A stretch of 17,483 bases of DNA from JBBDXS01 sp964418365 (GTDB lineage: Bacteria > Chloroflexota > Dehalococcoidia > DSTF01 > RBG-16-68-14). The notes below the pieces were generated by a model. That model saw only the letters and a program-made list of their open reading frames with translations, was not told the DNA's origin and made no database searches. The position numbers and the translations under genes are program-made. Position 1 is the stretch's first letter; each line of letters begins with the position of its first letter. Positions 1 to 7,271 of this stretch are shown here, piece after piece. The stretch lies in assembly GCA_964418365.1 (NCBI GenBank), contig CAYQLM010000064.1, positions 1 through 17,483 on the forward strand, read 5' to 3'.

Positions 1-2101
1 TCGGCATGCGGTAGTCGAGGAAGCCCGGGTTGAGCAGCCGGCCCTTGTCGTCGTAGAGCATCTCCTCCCATAGCCCGATGCCGATCCCCTGCGTCGTGCC
101 GCCCTGGATCTGCCCCGCCACCGAGAGGGGGTTGATCGCCAGGCCGGCGTCCTGCGCGCTGAACCAGCGCAGCACCGTCACCTCGCCCGTGTCGGTATCG
201 ACTTCGACCTCGGCGATCTGCGCGGTGAAGCCGGGCGCCTGCGCGCGAGCGGTGATCGCGCCGCGGCCGATCACCGGAGGGTGCAGCGCACCGAAGCCCG
301 TCGTGATGCCGCCGAGCCGTCGCAGCGGGAGCGCCTTGTCCGGTGAACCCTTCACGCGGATCTGGCCTTCCGCTGACTCCATATCGTCCGGGTTCGCTTC
401 CAGCCGCTCGGCCGCGATGGCGAAGAGCTGCTGGCGCGCGTCCTCCGCGGCTGCCTTCACCGCGCGCCCGACGGTGAACAGCGTCTTGCTGCCTGCGCTC
501 ATGCCTGCGAACGGCGCCGTCTTCGTGTCGCCGGTGACGACGTTGATCCTGTCCAGCGGCACGCCCAGCTCCTCGGCGGCGATCTGCGCGAACGATGTGT
601 TGGTGCCCGTGATGTCGTTCGCGCCGACGACAACGCTGATCGTGCCATCGCCGTTCAGCTCGACGTATGCGCTCGCCGGCTGCAGGCCGCCCAACCAGCC
701 GCCAACCGCCAGCCCGATGCCGCGCTTCTTGCCGTTGCCGTTCCCGCCGTTCTTGCCGCGCCCGGACGGGCGGGCGTCCGCCCGCGACTTCCAGAGGTCG
801 CTCTCCTGCGCCGCCTGCAGACACTCCTTCAGGCCGATGCTGGGGTACTTCTGCTTGCTCGGCATCTCGTCACCCTTGCCGACGGCGTTCTGCAGCCGCA
901 CCGCCAGCGGGTCGAGGCCCAGCTCACGCGCCATCATGTCCATGTGGCTTTCGATCGCGAAGGTCGCGTTGTGCGCGCCGGGTGCCCGGATCGCGCCCAC
1001 GCTCACTTTGTTCGTCAGCACCTCGAACGACTCGATGTCCAGGTTCGGGAAGTTGTAGTACCCGCCGATCAGGATCGCCCCCACGACGGCCGGCGCGCCC
1101 GGGTAGGCGCCGCTATCGTAGACGAGCCGCGCCTTGATCGCCGTCACCGATCCGTCCTTCTTCATGCCGGTCGTCAGCTCGACATGGCACTGCGGCGACG
1201 GGGTCGCGCCCAGCAGATCGTCGGTGCGGCTGAAGATGTGCTTTACCGGGCGGCCCGCGAGCCGCGAGAGCGCGCCGACGAGTGGCTGCATGAGCGAGAT
1301 CTTTCCGCCGAAGCCCCCGCCTAGCTCCATGCCGATCACCCGCACCTTCGTCTCCGGGATGCGCAGCATGACCGACACCTGATCGCGCACGAAGAACTGC
1401 CCCTGGGTGGCGGTCCAGATCGTTAGCTCGCCGCTCGCCGCGTTGTAGTCGGCGACCGTCGCGTGCGGCTCGATGTAGCCCTGGTGCATCATCGCGCTGT
1501 GCCACTTGCGCTCGATGACGCAGTCGGCCTCGGCGAACCCCTGCACGACGTCGCCGCGCGTGAACCGCGCCTGCGACGCGATGTTGCTCGGCTGGCCGGA
1601 GCCGTGCTCCTGCATCTCGACCGCCGCGTGGCCTTGCTGCTCCGACCGGTCGATCTCCTGCACGGGCTTGCGCGCGAGCGGCGACGCCGGGTCCATCGCC
1701 GCGATCGGGTCGAGCACGACAGGGAGCTCCTCGTACTCCACGTCGATCAGCTCGACGGCCTGCTCCGCCGTCGACAGATCCTCTGCCAGCACCGCCGCGA
1801 CGGGTTCGCCATAGAACGTCACCTCTTCGATGGCGAGCATGACGTTCGCGCGGTTGCCAGCTCGCTTGGCCTCTGGCTTCGGCAGGTCGTCCGCCGTCGC
1901 GACGCGCACCACGCCCTCGAGCGCCAGCGCCTTCGACGCATCGATGCGCTTGATGCGCGCATGGGCGTGCGGGCTGCGCAGCAGCTTGCAGTGCAGCATG
2001 CCGGGCATCTGCAGGTCGGCCGCATAGACGGAATCGCCCGTGACCTTGTGCGTCCCCTCGACGCGGGTGATCGGCTTGCCGATGGTGCTGAACGTCGTCA
2101 T
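1..2101 (-). CDS. Molybdenum hydroxylase, molybdopterin-binding subunit (CoxL/XdhB type), 3' end beyond window
   Basis: Large catalytic subunit of a xanthine dehydrogenase/CO dehydrogenase superfamily enzyme, which hydroxylates or oxidises a small carbon substrate at a molybdopterin cofactor. The reading frame is open from an ATG at 2101 to the left edge, giving 700 residues; family members are usually 750-800, so only the C-terminus is missing. The order is classical: a/b hammerhead domain at about residues 8-130, first cofactor-binding domain with GGGFGGK at 261-267, and a second cofactor-binding part from about 460 (GTNTSFAQIAAEELGVPLD at 499-517, GGTTQGIGIGLWEEM at 667-681). The catalytic glutamate that normally lies near the C-terminus would fall outside the window, so activity cannot be judged. 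AAGGAG lies seven bases before the ATG. It sits 32 bp behind the IorB-like gene, as the last visible gene of the operon. The substrate cannot be read from the sequence. Confidence 0.93.
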   Translation of the reverse strand, partial: MTTFSTIGKPITRVEGTHKVTGDSVYAADLQMPGMLHCKLLRSPHAHARIKRIDASKALALEGVVRVATADDLPKPEAKRAGNRANVMLAIEEVTFYGEPVAAVLAEDLSTAEQAVELIDVEYEELPVVLDPIAAMDPASPLARKPVQEIDRSEQQGHAAVEMQEHGSGQPSNIASQARFTRGDVVQGFAEADCVIERKWHSAMMHQGYIEPHATVADYNAASGELTIWTATQGQFFVRDQVSVMLRIPETKVRVIGMELGGGFGGKISLMQPLVGALSRLAGRPVKHIFSRTDDLLGATPSPQCHVELTTGMKKDGSVTAIKARLVYDSGAYPGAPAVVGAILIGGYYNFPNLDIESFEVLTNKVSVGAIRAPGAHNATFAIESHMDMMARELGLDPLAVRLQNAVGKGDEMPSKQKYPSIGLKECLQAAQESDLWKSRADARPSGRGKNGGNGNGKKRGIGLAVGGWLGGLQPASAYVELNGDGTISVVVGANDITGTNTSFAQIAAEELGVPLDRINVVTGDTKTAPFAGMSAGSKTLFTVGRAVKAAAEDARQQLFAIAAERLEANPDDMESAEGQIRVKGSPDKALPLRRLGGITTGFGALHPPVIGRGAITARAQAPGFTAQIAEVEVDTDTGEVTVLRWFSAQDAGLAINPLSVAGQIQGGTTQGIGIGLWEEMLYDDKGRLLNPGFLDYRMP

Positions 2102-2133
2102 GGCGCTACTCCTTCGTTCTGGGCGTGCCTGTA

Positions 2134-4197
2134 TTATCGCAGATGGCGCTGGATCGGTAGCTCCCGGATGCGCTTCCCGGTCAGGTCGAATACGGCGTTC
2201 GCGGTGGCGGCCGCCACCGGCACAATGCCCGGCTCGCCCGCGCCCGTCGAGGGCGTCTCCGCGTCGCCTACGAGCAGGACCTCCATCTCTGGTGTGTCGG
2301 TGATGCGCGGCACGCGATAGCGGGTGAACCCGGCGTTCAGCACGCGTCCGCCCTGGAAGTCGATCGCCTCGTACAGCGCGCCGCCCATGCCCATCACGAT
2401 CGAGCCCTCCATCTGGTTCCGGGCGCCGTCCGGATTCACGGTCAGCCCGCAATCGAGCGCGGCCACGACCCTGCCGACGCGCACTTCGCTGCCCTGCACG
2501 TCGACTTGCAGGCAGATCGCGCAGTAGCTGCCGACGTCGAGCCCGATCGCGACGCCAACGCCGCGGTCGGAGGAGGCCTTCGTCCCGCTCCAGCCGAAGC
2601 ACTCCGCCGCCGACTCGAGCACGCGCCGGAAGCGCGGGTGCGACAGATTGCGCAGCCGCAGCTCAACCGGATCGATGCCGGTCGCCGCCGCGATCTCGTC
2701 GATGTGCGATTCGCGCGCGAAGTGGTTCACCGCGCCGCCGAGCGATCGATACGAGCCGGAGGGCAGCGGGCTCTCCGAGACATACGTAGTCACGTTGACG
2801 TTCGGGATGTCGTATGGCGCTTCCGATCCCCGCCGGCCGATGAACGGCCGCTCGCCCGCGTGGTAGGCCTTGAACTCCCACGCGACGATCTTGCCGTCGT
2901 TCGTGAAGCCGCTCTTGATCTCGATCAGCGCCGCCGGGCGCATCGTTGCGAGCTGCATCTCGTCAGCGCGAGAGTACGCGACGCGCACTGGCCGGCCAGC
3001 CGCTTTCGCCAGGCGCGCGGCCTCGATCGCGATAGGGTAAGGGCTCTTGCTGCCGAACCCACCGCCCACCTCGGGCGTGATCACGCGCACGTCGGGCTCC
3101 TCCATGCTGAAGTGCTGAGCGAGCTCCGTGCGGATGCCGAACGGCCGCTGCGTGCCCGCCCACACGGTGAGGCGAGCGTCCTCCCACCGGGCAACGGCGG
3201 CGCGCGGCTCCATCGGCGCGTTCGAGATGTATGGGATGAAGTACGTCGCTTCGACGACGCCATCCGCCGCGCGGAAGCCTTCCTCTATCGAGCCCGCCTC
3301 CTGCGTGGTGAACGCGTCGTTCGCCGTCCGCGCGAGCAGGTCCGGCAGATCGATGTGCGATGGCTGATTCGGCCGCTCCTCCCACCGCGCCTGCACGAGT
3401 CGCAGCGCCTGGTCGGCGGCCTCGTCGGTCTCCGCCAGCACCGCCACGAGCTCGCCGTCGCGCACGACCTGGACCACGCCCGGCATGCGCTCCGCGATCG
3501 AGGTGTCTGCGTCGATGAGCCTCGCGCCGCGCGCGGGCTTTCGCAGCACTGCTGCGAAGAGCATGCCGTCGAGAAGGACGTCCTGCGTGTACTGCACTGC
3601 GCCCGTCACGCGCGCGACGGCGTCGATGCGCGGCGCATGCGCGCCCATGATCGTGAACTCAGACGGCGGTGTCAGCGCAACATCATCGATGAGCTCGCGC
3701 GTCAGCTCGCGGCCGGCGAGCAATTCTGCATACGAAACGCCCGCCGAGCCGTCGCGCGCCGGCACGACGCGCCCCTGGCGGCAAGCCAGCTCGCTCGCCG
3801 GCAGGTCGAGCTTGTCCGCCGCCAGCTCGAGCAGCGCTTGTCGGGCCGTCGCGGCGGCCTTGCGCAGCTGCAGGCCCACGCGCGCCGTCGACTGGCTGCC
3901 GAACGTCCCCATGTCCCAAGGCACGCGGTCGGTGTCGCTGAGCACGATGTCGACGGCGTCCAGCGGCACGCGCAGCTCATCCGCCACCTCCATCGCGAGT
4001 CCAGAGCGAATGCCCTGTCCGTACTCGACCTTGCCCGCGTATGCCGTCACCTTGCCGTCGGCGTGCACCGTCAGCCACGTTGCTTCAACCGGCGCGGGCT
4101 GTGTGTTCCCATATGCCGCGCGCGCATAGCTCTTAGGTGGCAGCGCGATCGGCGTCACCTGGCCGACGATACGCAGTCCGCCGTTCGATTCGCTCAT
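2134..4197 (-). CDS. Molybdenum hydroxylase, molybdopterin-binding subunit (IorB-like architecture)
   Basis: A second, different molybdopterin subunit of 687 residues. It begins with a cofactor-binding segment (residues about 38-165, with VEYGQGIRSGLAMEVADEL at 58-76). The a/b hammerhead follows at about 188-290, then a domain with GGGFGSK at 378-384, and a C-terminal cofactor domain. This permuted order is that of isoquinoline 1-oxidoreductase beta subunits (IorB) and nicotinate dehydrogenase-type subunits rather than of CoxL. The expected catalytic glutamate is present at 655 in TGAGEPG. The start at 4197 is chosen because its ATG overlaps the TGA of the upstream iron-sulfur gene (ATGA, 4-base overlap), indicating translational coupling; a longer in-frame start adds 21 unconserved residues. 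I see no twin-arginine signal peptide, so the enzyme is probably cytoplasmic. Substrate unknown. Confidence 0.92.
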   Translation of the reverse strand: MSESNGGLRIVGQVTPIALPPKSYARAAYGNTQPAPVEATWLTVHADGKVTAYAGKVEYGQGIRSGLAMEVADELRVPLDAVDIVLSDTDRVPWDMGTFGSQSTARVGLQLRKAAATARQALLELAADKLDLPASELACRQGRVVPARDGSAGVSYAELLAGRELTRELIDDVALTPPSEFTIMGAHAPRIDAVARVTGAVQYTQDVLLDGMLFAAVLRKPARGARLIDADTSIAERMPGVVQVVRDGELVAVLAETDEAADQALRLVQARWEERPNQPSHIDLPDLLARTANDAFTTQEAGSIEEGFRAADGVVEATYFIPYISNAPMEPRAAVARWEDARLTVWAGTQRPFGIRTELAQHFSMEEPDVRVITPEVGGGFGSKSPYPIAIEAARLAKAAGRPVRVAYSRADEMQLATMRPAALIEIKSGFTNDGKIVAWEFKAYHAGERPFIGRRGSEAPYDIPNVNVTTYVSESPLPSGSYRSLGGAVNHFARESHIDEIAAATGIDPVELRLRNLSHPRFRRVLESAAECFGWSGTKASSDRGVGVAIGLDVGSYCAICLQVDVQGSEVRVGRVVAALDCGLTVNPDGARNQMEGSIVMGMGGALYEAIDFQGGRVLNAGFTRYRVPRITDTPEMEVLLVGDAETPSTGAGEPGIVPVAAATANAVFDLTGKRIRELPIQRHLR

Positions 4198-4649
4198 CGT
4201 GGCGCTTCGCTCGCGCGCTGCACCGCGTGCAGGATGCGCTGGTATGTGCCGCAGCGGCACATGTTCTCGGCCAGGGCTTCCTTGATCTGCGCGGCGTCTG
4301 GCTTCGCTTCACGCGAGAGCAGCGCGGCGGCCGTCAGCACGAAGCCGGGGATGCAGTAGCCGCACTGCATCGCCGACTCGTCGACGAACGCTTGCTGCAG
4401 CGGATGCAGCGTGCCGTTCTCCGCGAGACCTTCGATGGTTGTGACCTGGCCTCCCGCGACCGCGCCGACCGTCGTGAGGCACGAGCGTAGCGGCTGCCCA
4501 TCGACGAGGACGGTGCACGCGCCACAGAGGCCCTCGCCGCAGCCATACTTGGTTCCGGTGAGGCGGAGGTCGTAGCGCAGGTAGCTGAGCAGGTTGCGCT
4601 GCGGGCTGCCCGCTTCACGCTGTTCGCCGTTGACAACGAGCGAGACCAT
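4194..4649 (-). CDS. [2Fe-2S]-binding small subunit of molybdenum hydroxylase (IorA-like)
   Basis: Electron-transfer subunit of 151 residues, full length for the family. The N-terminal plant-type ferredoxin domain holds cysteines 37, 42, 45 and 57 (CGEGLCGACTVLVDG). The C-terminal helical domain holds cysteines 96, 99, 131 and 133 (CGYCIPGF and CRCGTYQRI). CRCGTY, in place of the CRCTGY of CoxS-type proteins, is typical of IorA-like subunits that pair with IorB-like large subunits. This matches the gene immediately downstream, whose start overlaps this stop by 4 bases. The pair probably forms one heterodimer that moves electrons from the molybdenum centre. The ribosome site is weak (TAAGT just before the ATG). 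The gene is separated by 164 bp, containing a duplicated repeat, from the other iron-sulfur gene. Confidence 0.92.
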   Translation of the reverse strand: MVSLVVNGEQREAGSPQRNLLSYLRYDLRLTGTKYGCGEGLCGACTVLVDGQPLRSCLTTVGAVAGGQVTTIEGLAENGTLHPLQQAFVDESAMQCGYCIPGFVLTAAALLSREAKPDAAQIKEALAENMCRCGTYQRILHAVQRASEAPR

Positions 4650-4680
4650 TACTTAGCTGGCACTCCGAGCGTCACGTATC

Positions 4681-4746
4681 GTCATTCCGAGGGAAACGAG
4701 GAATCCGATCGCTCGCGATGGCTTTGCACTCATCGCGCCGCCGCCG
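4681..4746. repeat. Direct repeat, copy 1 (CATTCCGAGCGAAGCGAGGAAT-type element)
   Basis: First of two imperfect direct copies starting 83 bp apart. Both begin GTCATTCCGAG, continue through GAGGAATC and GATCGCTCGCGAT, and end with TTGCACTCAT followed by GC-rich trinucleotides. They differ by a handful of substitutions and one base of length. The core has an ATTCC...GGAAT inverted repeat, so it can form a small hairpin on either strand. The element lies in the only sizeable gap of the operon. Confidence 0.75.
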
Positions 4747-4763
4747 CCGGGGATCGCCGCCCT

Positions 4764-4829
4764 GTCATTCCGAGCGAAGCGAGGAATCTGATCGCTCGCG
4801 ATAAGCCTTGCACTCATGGCGCCGCCGCG
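4764..4829. repeat. Direct repeat, copy 2, running into the 3' end of the CoxS-type gene
   Basis: Second copy of the element at 4681. Its right part contains the TGA stop (4814-4816) and the last alanine/proline codons of the CoxS-type gene, so the tail of that protein lies within repeat sequence. Copy 1 carries the same block without a gene attached. It therefore looks like a local tandem duplication of the gene end plus its downstream element. Confidence 0.75.
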
Positions 4830-5281
4830 GCTGCTGAGATCGCCTCGACGATCTTCGTGTACCCCGTGCAGCGGCAGAGGTTGCCAGCGATGGCGTGGCG
4901 GATCTCCGCCTCCGTGGGTGACGGATTCTCATCGAGCAGCGTCTTACCGGCGAGGATCATCCCAGGGATGCAGAAGCCGCATTGCACGGCGCCCTTGTCG
5001 ATGAACGCCTGCTGCACCGGGTGCAGCTGCCCATTCGTCGCCAGGCCTTCGATCGTGGTAATCTCCGCGCCATCCGCTTGCGGCGCCAGCATCAGGCACG
5101 AGGTGACCAGCTTCCCGTTCACGATCATTGAGCACGCGCCGCAGTCGCCCGTCCCGCAGCCCTCCTTGGCGCCCGTGAGCCGCAGCTCGTCACGGACGAC
5201 TTCGAGCAGCGTCCGGTTCGGCTCGATGTACGCCTCGTAGCGGCGGCCGTTGATGTGGTACGTGAACGGAAACTTCTGCAT
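4814..5281 (-). CDS. [2Fe-2S]-binding small subunit of molybdenum hydroxylase (CoxS-like)
   Basis: Electron-transfer subunit of 155 residues, full length. The ferredoxin domain has cysteines 42, 47, 50 and 62 (CGTGDCGACSMIVNG). The helical [2Fe-2S] domain has cysteines 101, 104, 136 and 138 (CGFCIPGM and NLCRCTGYTKIVEAI), the CoxS pattern. It would shuttle electrons from the molybdopterin subunit to the FAD subunit encoded upstream in the same operon. AAGGAAG precedes the ATG at 5281. The C-terminus ends in an alanine run (AAAAAP) that coincides with a duplicated DNA element, so those residues are probably not functionally constrained. The gap to the retropepsin-like gene upstream is 16 bp. 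Confidence 0.94.
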   Translation of the reverse strand: MQKFPFTYHINGRRYEAYIEPNRTLLEVVRDELRLTGAKEGCGTGDCGACSMIVNGKLVTSCLMLAPQADGAEITTIEGLATNGQLHPVQQAFIDKGAVQCGFCIPGMILAGKTLLDENPSPTEAEIRHAIAGNLCRCTGYTKIVEAISAAAAAP

Positions 5282-5297
5282 CGATCTTCCTTGCGCG

Positions 5298-5660
5298 CTA
5301 TTGCGTTGATGTTACGCCGGTCGCCGGGACGAGCCGCTCGCGCTCTAGGTCAGCCCGCAATTGCATGTCTCGCAACGTCTCCGTTCCGACCAGCACGGGA
5401 TCTCTCTTGTCACCAAAGACGACCGTTCCGACGTGCGATTTGTCTCCGATCCGCAGCCACGTCTGCCCAACGTCTCGTTTGATCAACCGCCCATCGAGAT
5501 GCCGGAGCGTGATGCGCTTTTCGACCTCAACGCCCAGCCCCTCGAGCAGCGATCGCGGCGCCCAGGCGAACGCCGCCTTCGTTCCAACGGTCGCGGATAC
5601 TAGCTCCCAGCGCTCGCCCTGCGGGTCGCCGATCTCGATCTCGACCTGGAACGTGCCCAT
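5298..5660 (-). CDS. Small retropepsin-like (clan AA) protein with degenerate active site
   Basis: Protein of 120 residues with the layout of small bacterial retropepsin-like aspartyl proteases: GDPQGERWELVSATV at 11-25, WAPRSLLEGLGV at 33-44, VGTVVFGDKRDPVLVGTETL at 77-96 and LVPATG near the end. In active relatives the strand after the GDPQG segment ends in VDTGA; here the aligned residues are VGTKA (25-29). The catalytic Asp and the Gly of D-T-G are both replaced (Gly26, Lys28), so proteolytic activity is unlikely. The start at 5660 is chosen because it lies 2 bases after the FAD-subunit stop, with GAGAGG as ribosome site inside that gene's last codons; a longer upstream reading overlaps the FAD gene and is not needed. 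Its place between molybdenum hydroxylase genes suggests an accessory or structural role, which is inference. Family call from memory of the motif layout. Confidence 0.75.
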   Translation of the reverse strand: MGTFQVEIEIGDPQGERWELVSATVGTKAAFAWAPRSLLEGLGVEVEKRITLRHLDGRLIKRDVGQTWLRIGDKSHVGTVVFGDKRDPVLVGTETLRDMQLRADLERERLVPATGVTSTQ

Positions 5661-5662
5661 CC

Positions 5663-6529
5663 CTATCCTCTCGCCCGTTCCAGCGCGATGCCCAGGCAGC
5701 GCTTCGTCATCGCGCCGACGAGATAGCGCCGGAACTCCGCCGAGCCGCGGACATCCGAGATCGGCCGCGCCGCCTCCCGCGCCAAGCCAGCCGCGCGCTC
5801 GAACAGTTCCTCGGACGGTGACTGGCCTATCAGCGCCTGTTCCGCTTCCGGCGCGCGGATCACCGTCGGCGCCACGGCACCAAGACAGATGCGCGCGTCG
5901 TCGATCGCGCCGCCGGCGCTGAGCGTGAGCCGTATCGCTACGCCCACGACGGCGATGTCCATGATCTTGCGCGGCGTGTGTCGCTGGTAGACGCTGCCCG
6001 TACGCGCCGGCAGCGCCGGCAGCTGAACCGCGATGACGATCTCGTGTGGCGCCAGGGTCGTCCGGCCCGGCCCGGCGAACAGTTCCTCGACGGGAACGTT
6101 GCGCTTGCCATCCGGCCCGACGATCTCCGCGATCGCGCCCAGGACGACCAGGCCCGGCGTCGTGTCTGCTGACGGCGCGGCGTTGCACACGTTCCCGCCG
6201 ATCGTCGCCATGTTGCGCGTCTGGTGAGAGCCGACCACGCTCGCGCCGTCCGAGAGCGCCGTATAGCGCTCCTGCACAATCGATGACGACGCGATCGCCA
6301 GCATGTCGACGCCCGCGCCGATGCGCAGCCCGCCCCCATTCGATTCGATCGTCTTCAGCTCTGAAAGCTTGTGCAGGCTCACGACCGCCGTCGGGTGGCG
6401 GCCGGCTTCCTTCATCTGCACCAGGAGGTCGGTCCCGCCCGCGAGCAGCTTCACGCCGTCGCTGCGTCCCTTCAGCAAAGACAGCGCCTCGTTTAGGGAC
6501 GCCGGCGCGAAGTACTCGAACCTGTGCAT
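5663..6529 (-). CDS. Molybdenum hydroxylase FAD-binding subunit (CoxM/XdhB-FAD type)
   Basis: FAD-binding medium subunit of 288 residues, full length for the CoxM family. It passes electrons from the [2Fe-2S] subunit to the final acceptor. FAD-contact motifs are present: AGGTDLL at residues 30-36 and ATIGGNVCNA at 108-117, within the PCMH-type FAD domain (about 1-170). The CO dehydrogenase flavoprotein C-terminal domain follows (about 175-285, starting near RHTPRKIMDIAVVGVAI). The start ATG at 6529 gives the standard MHRFEYFAPASLNEAL opening. It is the first gene of the operon and the only FAD subunit for two iron-sulfur and two molybdopterin subunits. A candidate promoter lies directly upstream. 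Confidence 0.95.
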   Translation of the reverse strand: MHRFEYFAPASLNEALSLLKGRSDGVKLLAGGTDLLVQMKEAGRHPTAVVSLHKLSELKTIESNGGGLRIGAGVDMLAIASSSIVQERYTALSDGASVVGSHQTRNMATIGGNVCNAAPSADTTPGLVVLGAIAEIVGPDGKRNVPVEELFAGPGRTTLAPHEIVIAVQLPALPARTGSVYQRHTPRKIMDIAVVGVAIRLTLSAGGAIDDARICLGAVAPTVIRAPEAEQALIGQSPSEELFERAAGLAREAARPISDVRGSAEFRRYLVGAMTKRCLGIALERARG

Positions 6530-6537
6530 GGCGGCCT

Positions 6538-6566
6538 ATTGTAGCGTACCCTCACGCGGGCGTGAA
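6538..6566 (-). promoter_or_regulatory. Candidate sigma70-type promoter of the molybdenum hydroxylase operon
   Basis: Reading on the minus strand, TTCACG (6566-6561, -35-like, 4 of 6 consensus) is followed after 17 bases by TACAAT (6543-6538, 5 of 6). The predicted transcription start is at about 6531, only a few bases from the ATG at 6529, so the transcript would be leaderless or nearly so. This rests on sequence match alone. Confidence 0.4.
6552..6565. promoter_or_regulatory. Perfect 14-bp palindrome between -35 and -10 (possible operator)
   Basis: TCACGCGGGCGTGA: 6-base arms TCACGC/GCGTGA around GG. It overlaps the -35-like box and the spacer of the candidate operon promoter, where a dimeric repressor would block transcription. 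No regulator gene is visible in the window. The function is inferred from position. Confidence 0.35.
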
Positions 6567-6584
6567 GGTCTGCTGCTCTCTCGT

Positions 6585-6614
6585 TTGACGGGCTCTGCCG
6601 GTCCGGCGTATCCT
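6585..6614 (+). promoter_or_regulatory. Candidate promoter of the NTR-like membrane protein gene
   Basis: TTGACG (6585-6590) and TATCCT (6609-6614) are separated by 18 bases. They match 5 of 6 and 4 of 6 consensus positions. The start point would fall at about 6621, three bases before the ATG at 6624, again implying a nearly leaderless transcript. It is divergent from the molybdenum hydroxylase operon promoter within the same 94-bp gap. Confidence 0.35.
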
Positions 6615-6623
6615 TCCGGCACG

Positions 6624-7271
6624 ATGGCGGCATTAGCTCGTATCGCCTTCGCCGCGGCGCTCGTCGCAGTTCCGCTCTGGCTATCTGTTGCCACGCCCGC
6701 GCGCGCTTGTGTTTTCGCTCCCTCGGACTCCCCGGATCCGCTCGGAGACAACGTAGCTAAGACGGACGTAATCGCTATCGGCACTATCGGTGAGATGCTT
6801 GTTCTGCCGTCCGGGTCGATTCTGCATCCCGAAACGCTGGGCGGTCTGCTGCCGCTAGAGATCAAGTTCCACGTTAGTGAGTATCTCAAGGGCTCTGGGG
6901 ATTCTACGCTGCTCCTCTATCGGCCGACGTACCGGGTAGTTGATGATAATGGCCAAATCGTCCAAGTCCTGCCATATACGGACTGCGACTACTTCAATCC
7001 GAAACTAGGAGACCAGTACCTACTGTTCATGCAAAAGACAGACCCGCTTCGCTATGAGGCGGGCATTGCCCAACGGATCAGTCCGGACTATGACGTGTCG
7101 GGCTTCATCGCAGATGTGCGCGCGGCCATCGTCCGCCGGGCTGGGCTTCCCGGAGCCGGCGTCGAACCGGCCGCGCAGCACAGCTCGCCGCCGCCAGCGG
7201 TCCTCCTCGCGTTCGGCGCTGGGCTTCTCGCGTCGGGCGCGTTCCTCGCGGTTACGCGCAGGCGAAACTAG
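6624..7271 (+). CDS. Secreted, C-terminally membrane-anchored NTR/TIMP-like protein
   Basis: Protein of 215 residues. An N-terminal signal peptide (hydrophobic 8-22) ends at an A-R-A site before Cys29, and a hydrophobic segment (191-210) followed by TRRRN anchors the C-terminus with the bulk of the protein outside. The exported part starts CVFAPSDSPDPLGDNVAKTDVIAIGTI. It continues through an extended b-rich region to YTDCDYFNPKLGDQYLLFM, with a second cysteine at 121. This cysteine-first layout, with 'aDvI..G' and 'C.yf..G..Yl.f' segments, resembles the netrin/TIMP-like OB fold of bacterial surface proteins, but I hold that family call loosely. The start at 6624 is preferred because it begins the signal peptide; an earlier in-frame start would extend into the divergent FAD gene. 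It is convergent with the IscU-like gene, and the two stops share the bases CTAG. Confidence 0.8.
   Translation: MAALARIAFAAALVAVPLWLSVATPARACVFAPSDSPDPLGDNVAKTDVIAIGTIGEMLVLPSGSILHPETLGGLLPLEIKFHVSEYLKGSGDSTLLLYRPTYRVVDDNGQIVQVLPYTDCDYFNPKLGDQYLLFMQKTDPLRYEAGIAQRISPDYDVSGFIADVRAAIVRRAGLPGAGVEPAAQHSSPPPAVLLAFGAGLLASGAFLAVTRRRN

Noticed and set aside
78..1058. A 326-residue plus-strand frame at the left edge
   Set aside because: Antisense of the CoxL-type subunit, whose frame is continuous and conserved throughout.
2506..4359. A 617-residue plus-strand frame opposite the IorB-like gene
   Set aside because: Arginine-rich antisense shadow of a clearly conserved gene, with no recognisable motif.
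4681..4829. CRISPR-like repeat
   Set aside because: Only two imperfect copies with a short intervening segment, one overlapping a gene end, and no cas genes. It is a duplication, not an array.
5661..6188. Long 296-residue version of the retropepsin-like protein
   Set aside because: The upstream part overlaps the FAD-subunit gene out of frame and is arginine-rich. The ATG at 5660, with a ribosome site, is sufficient.
6303..6623. N-terminal extension of the NTR-like membrane protein
   Set aside because: It would overlap the FAD-subunit gene and place the signal peptide inside the protein. The ATG at 6624 starts directly at the signal peptide.
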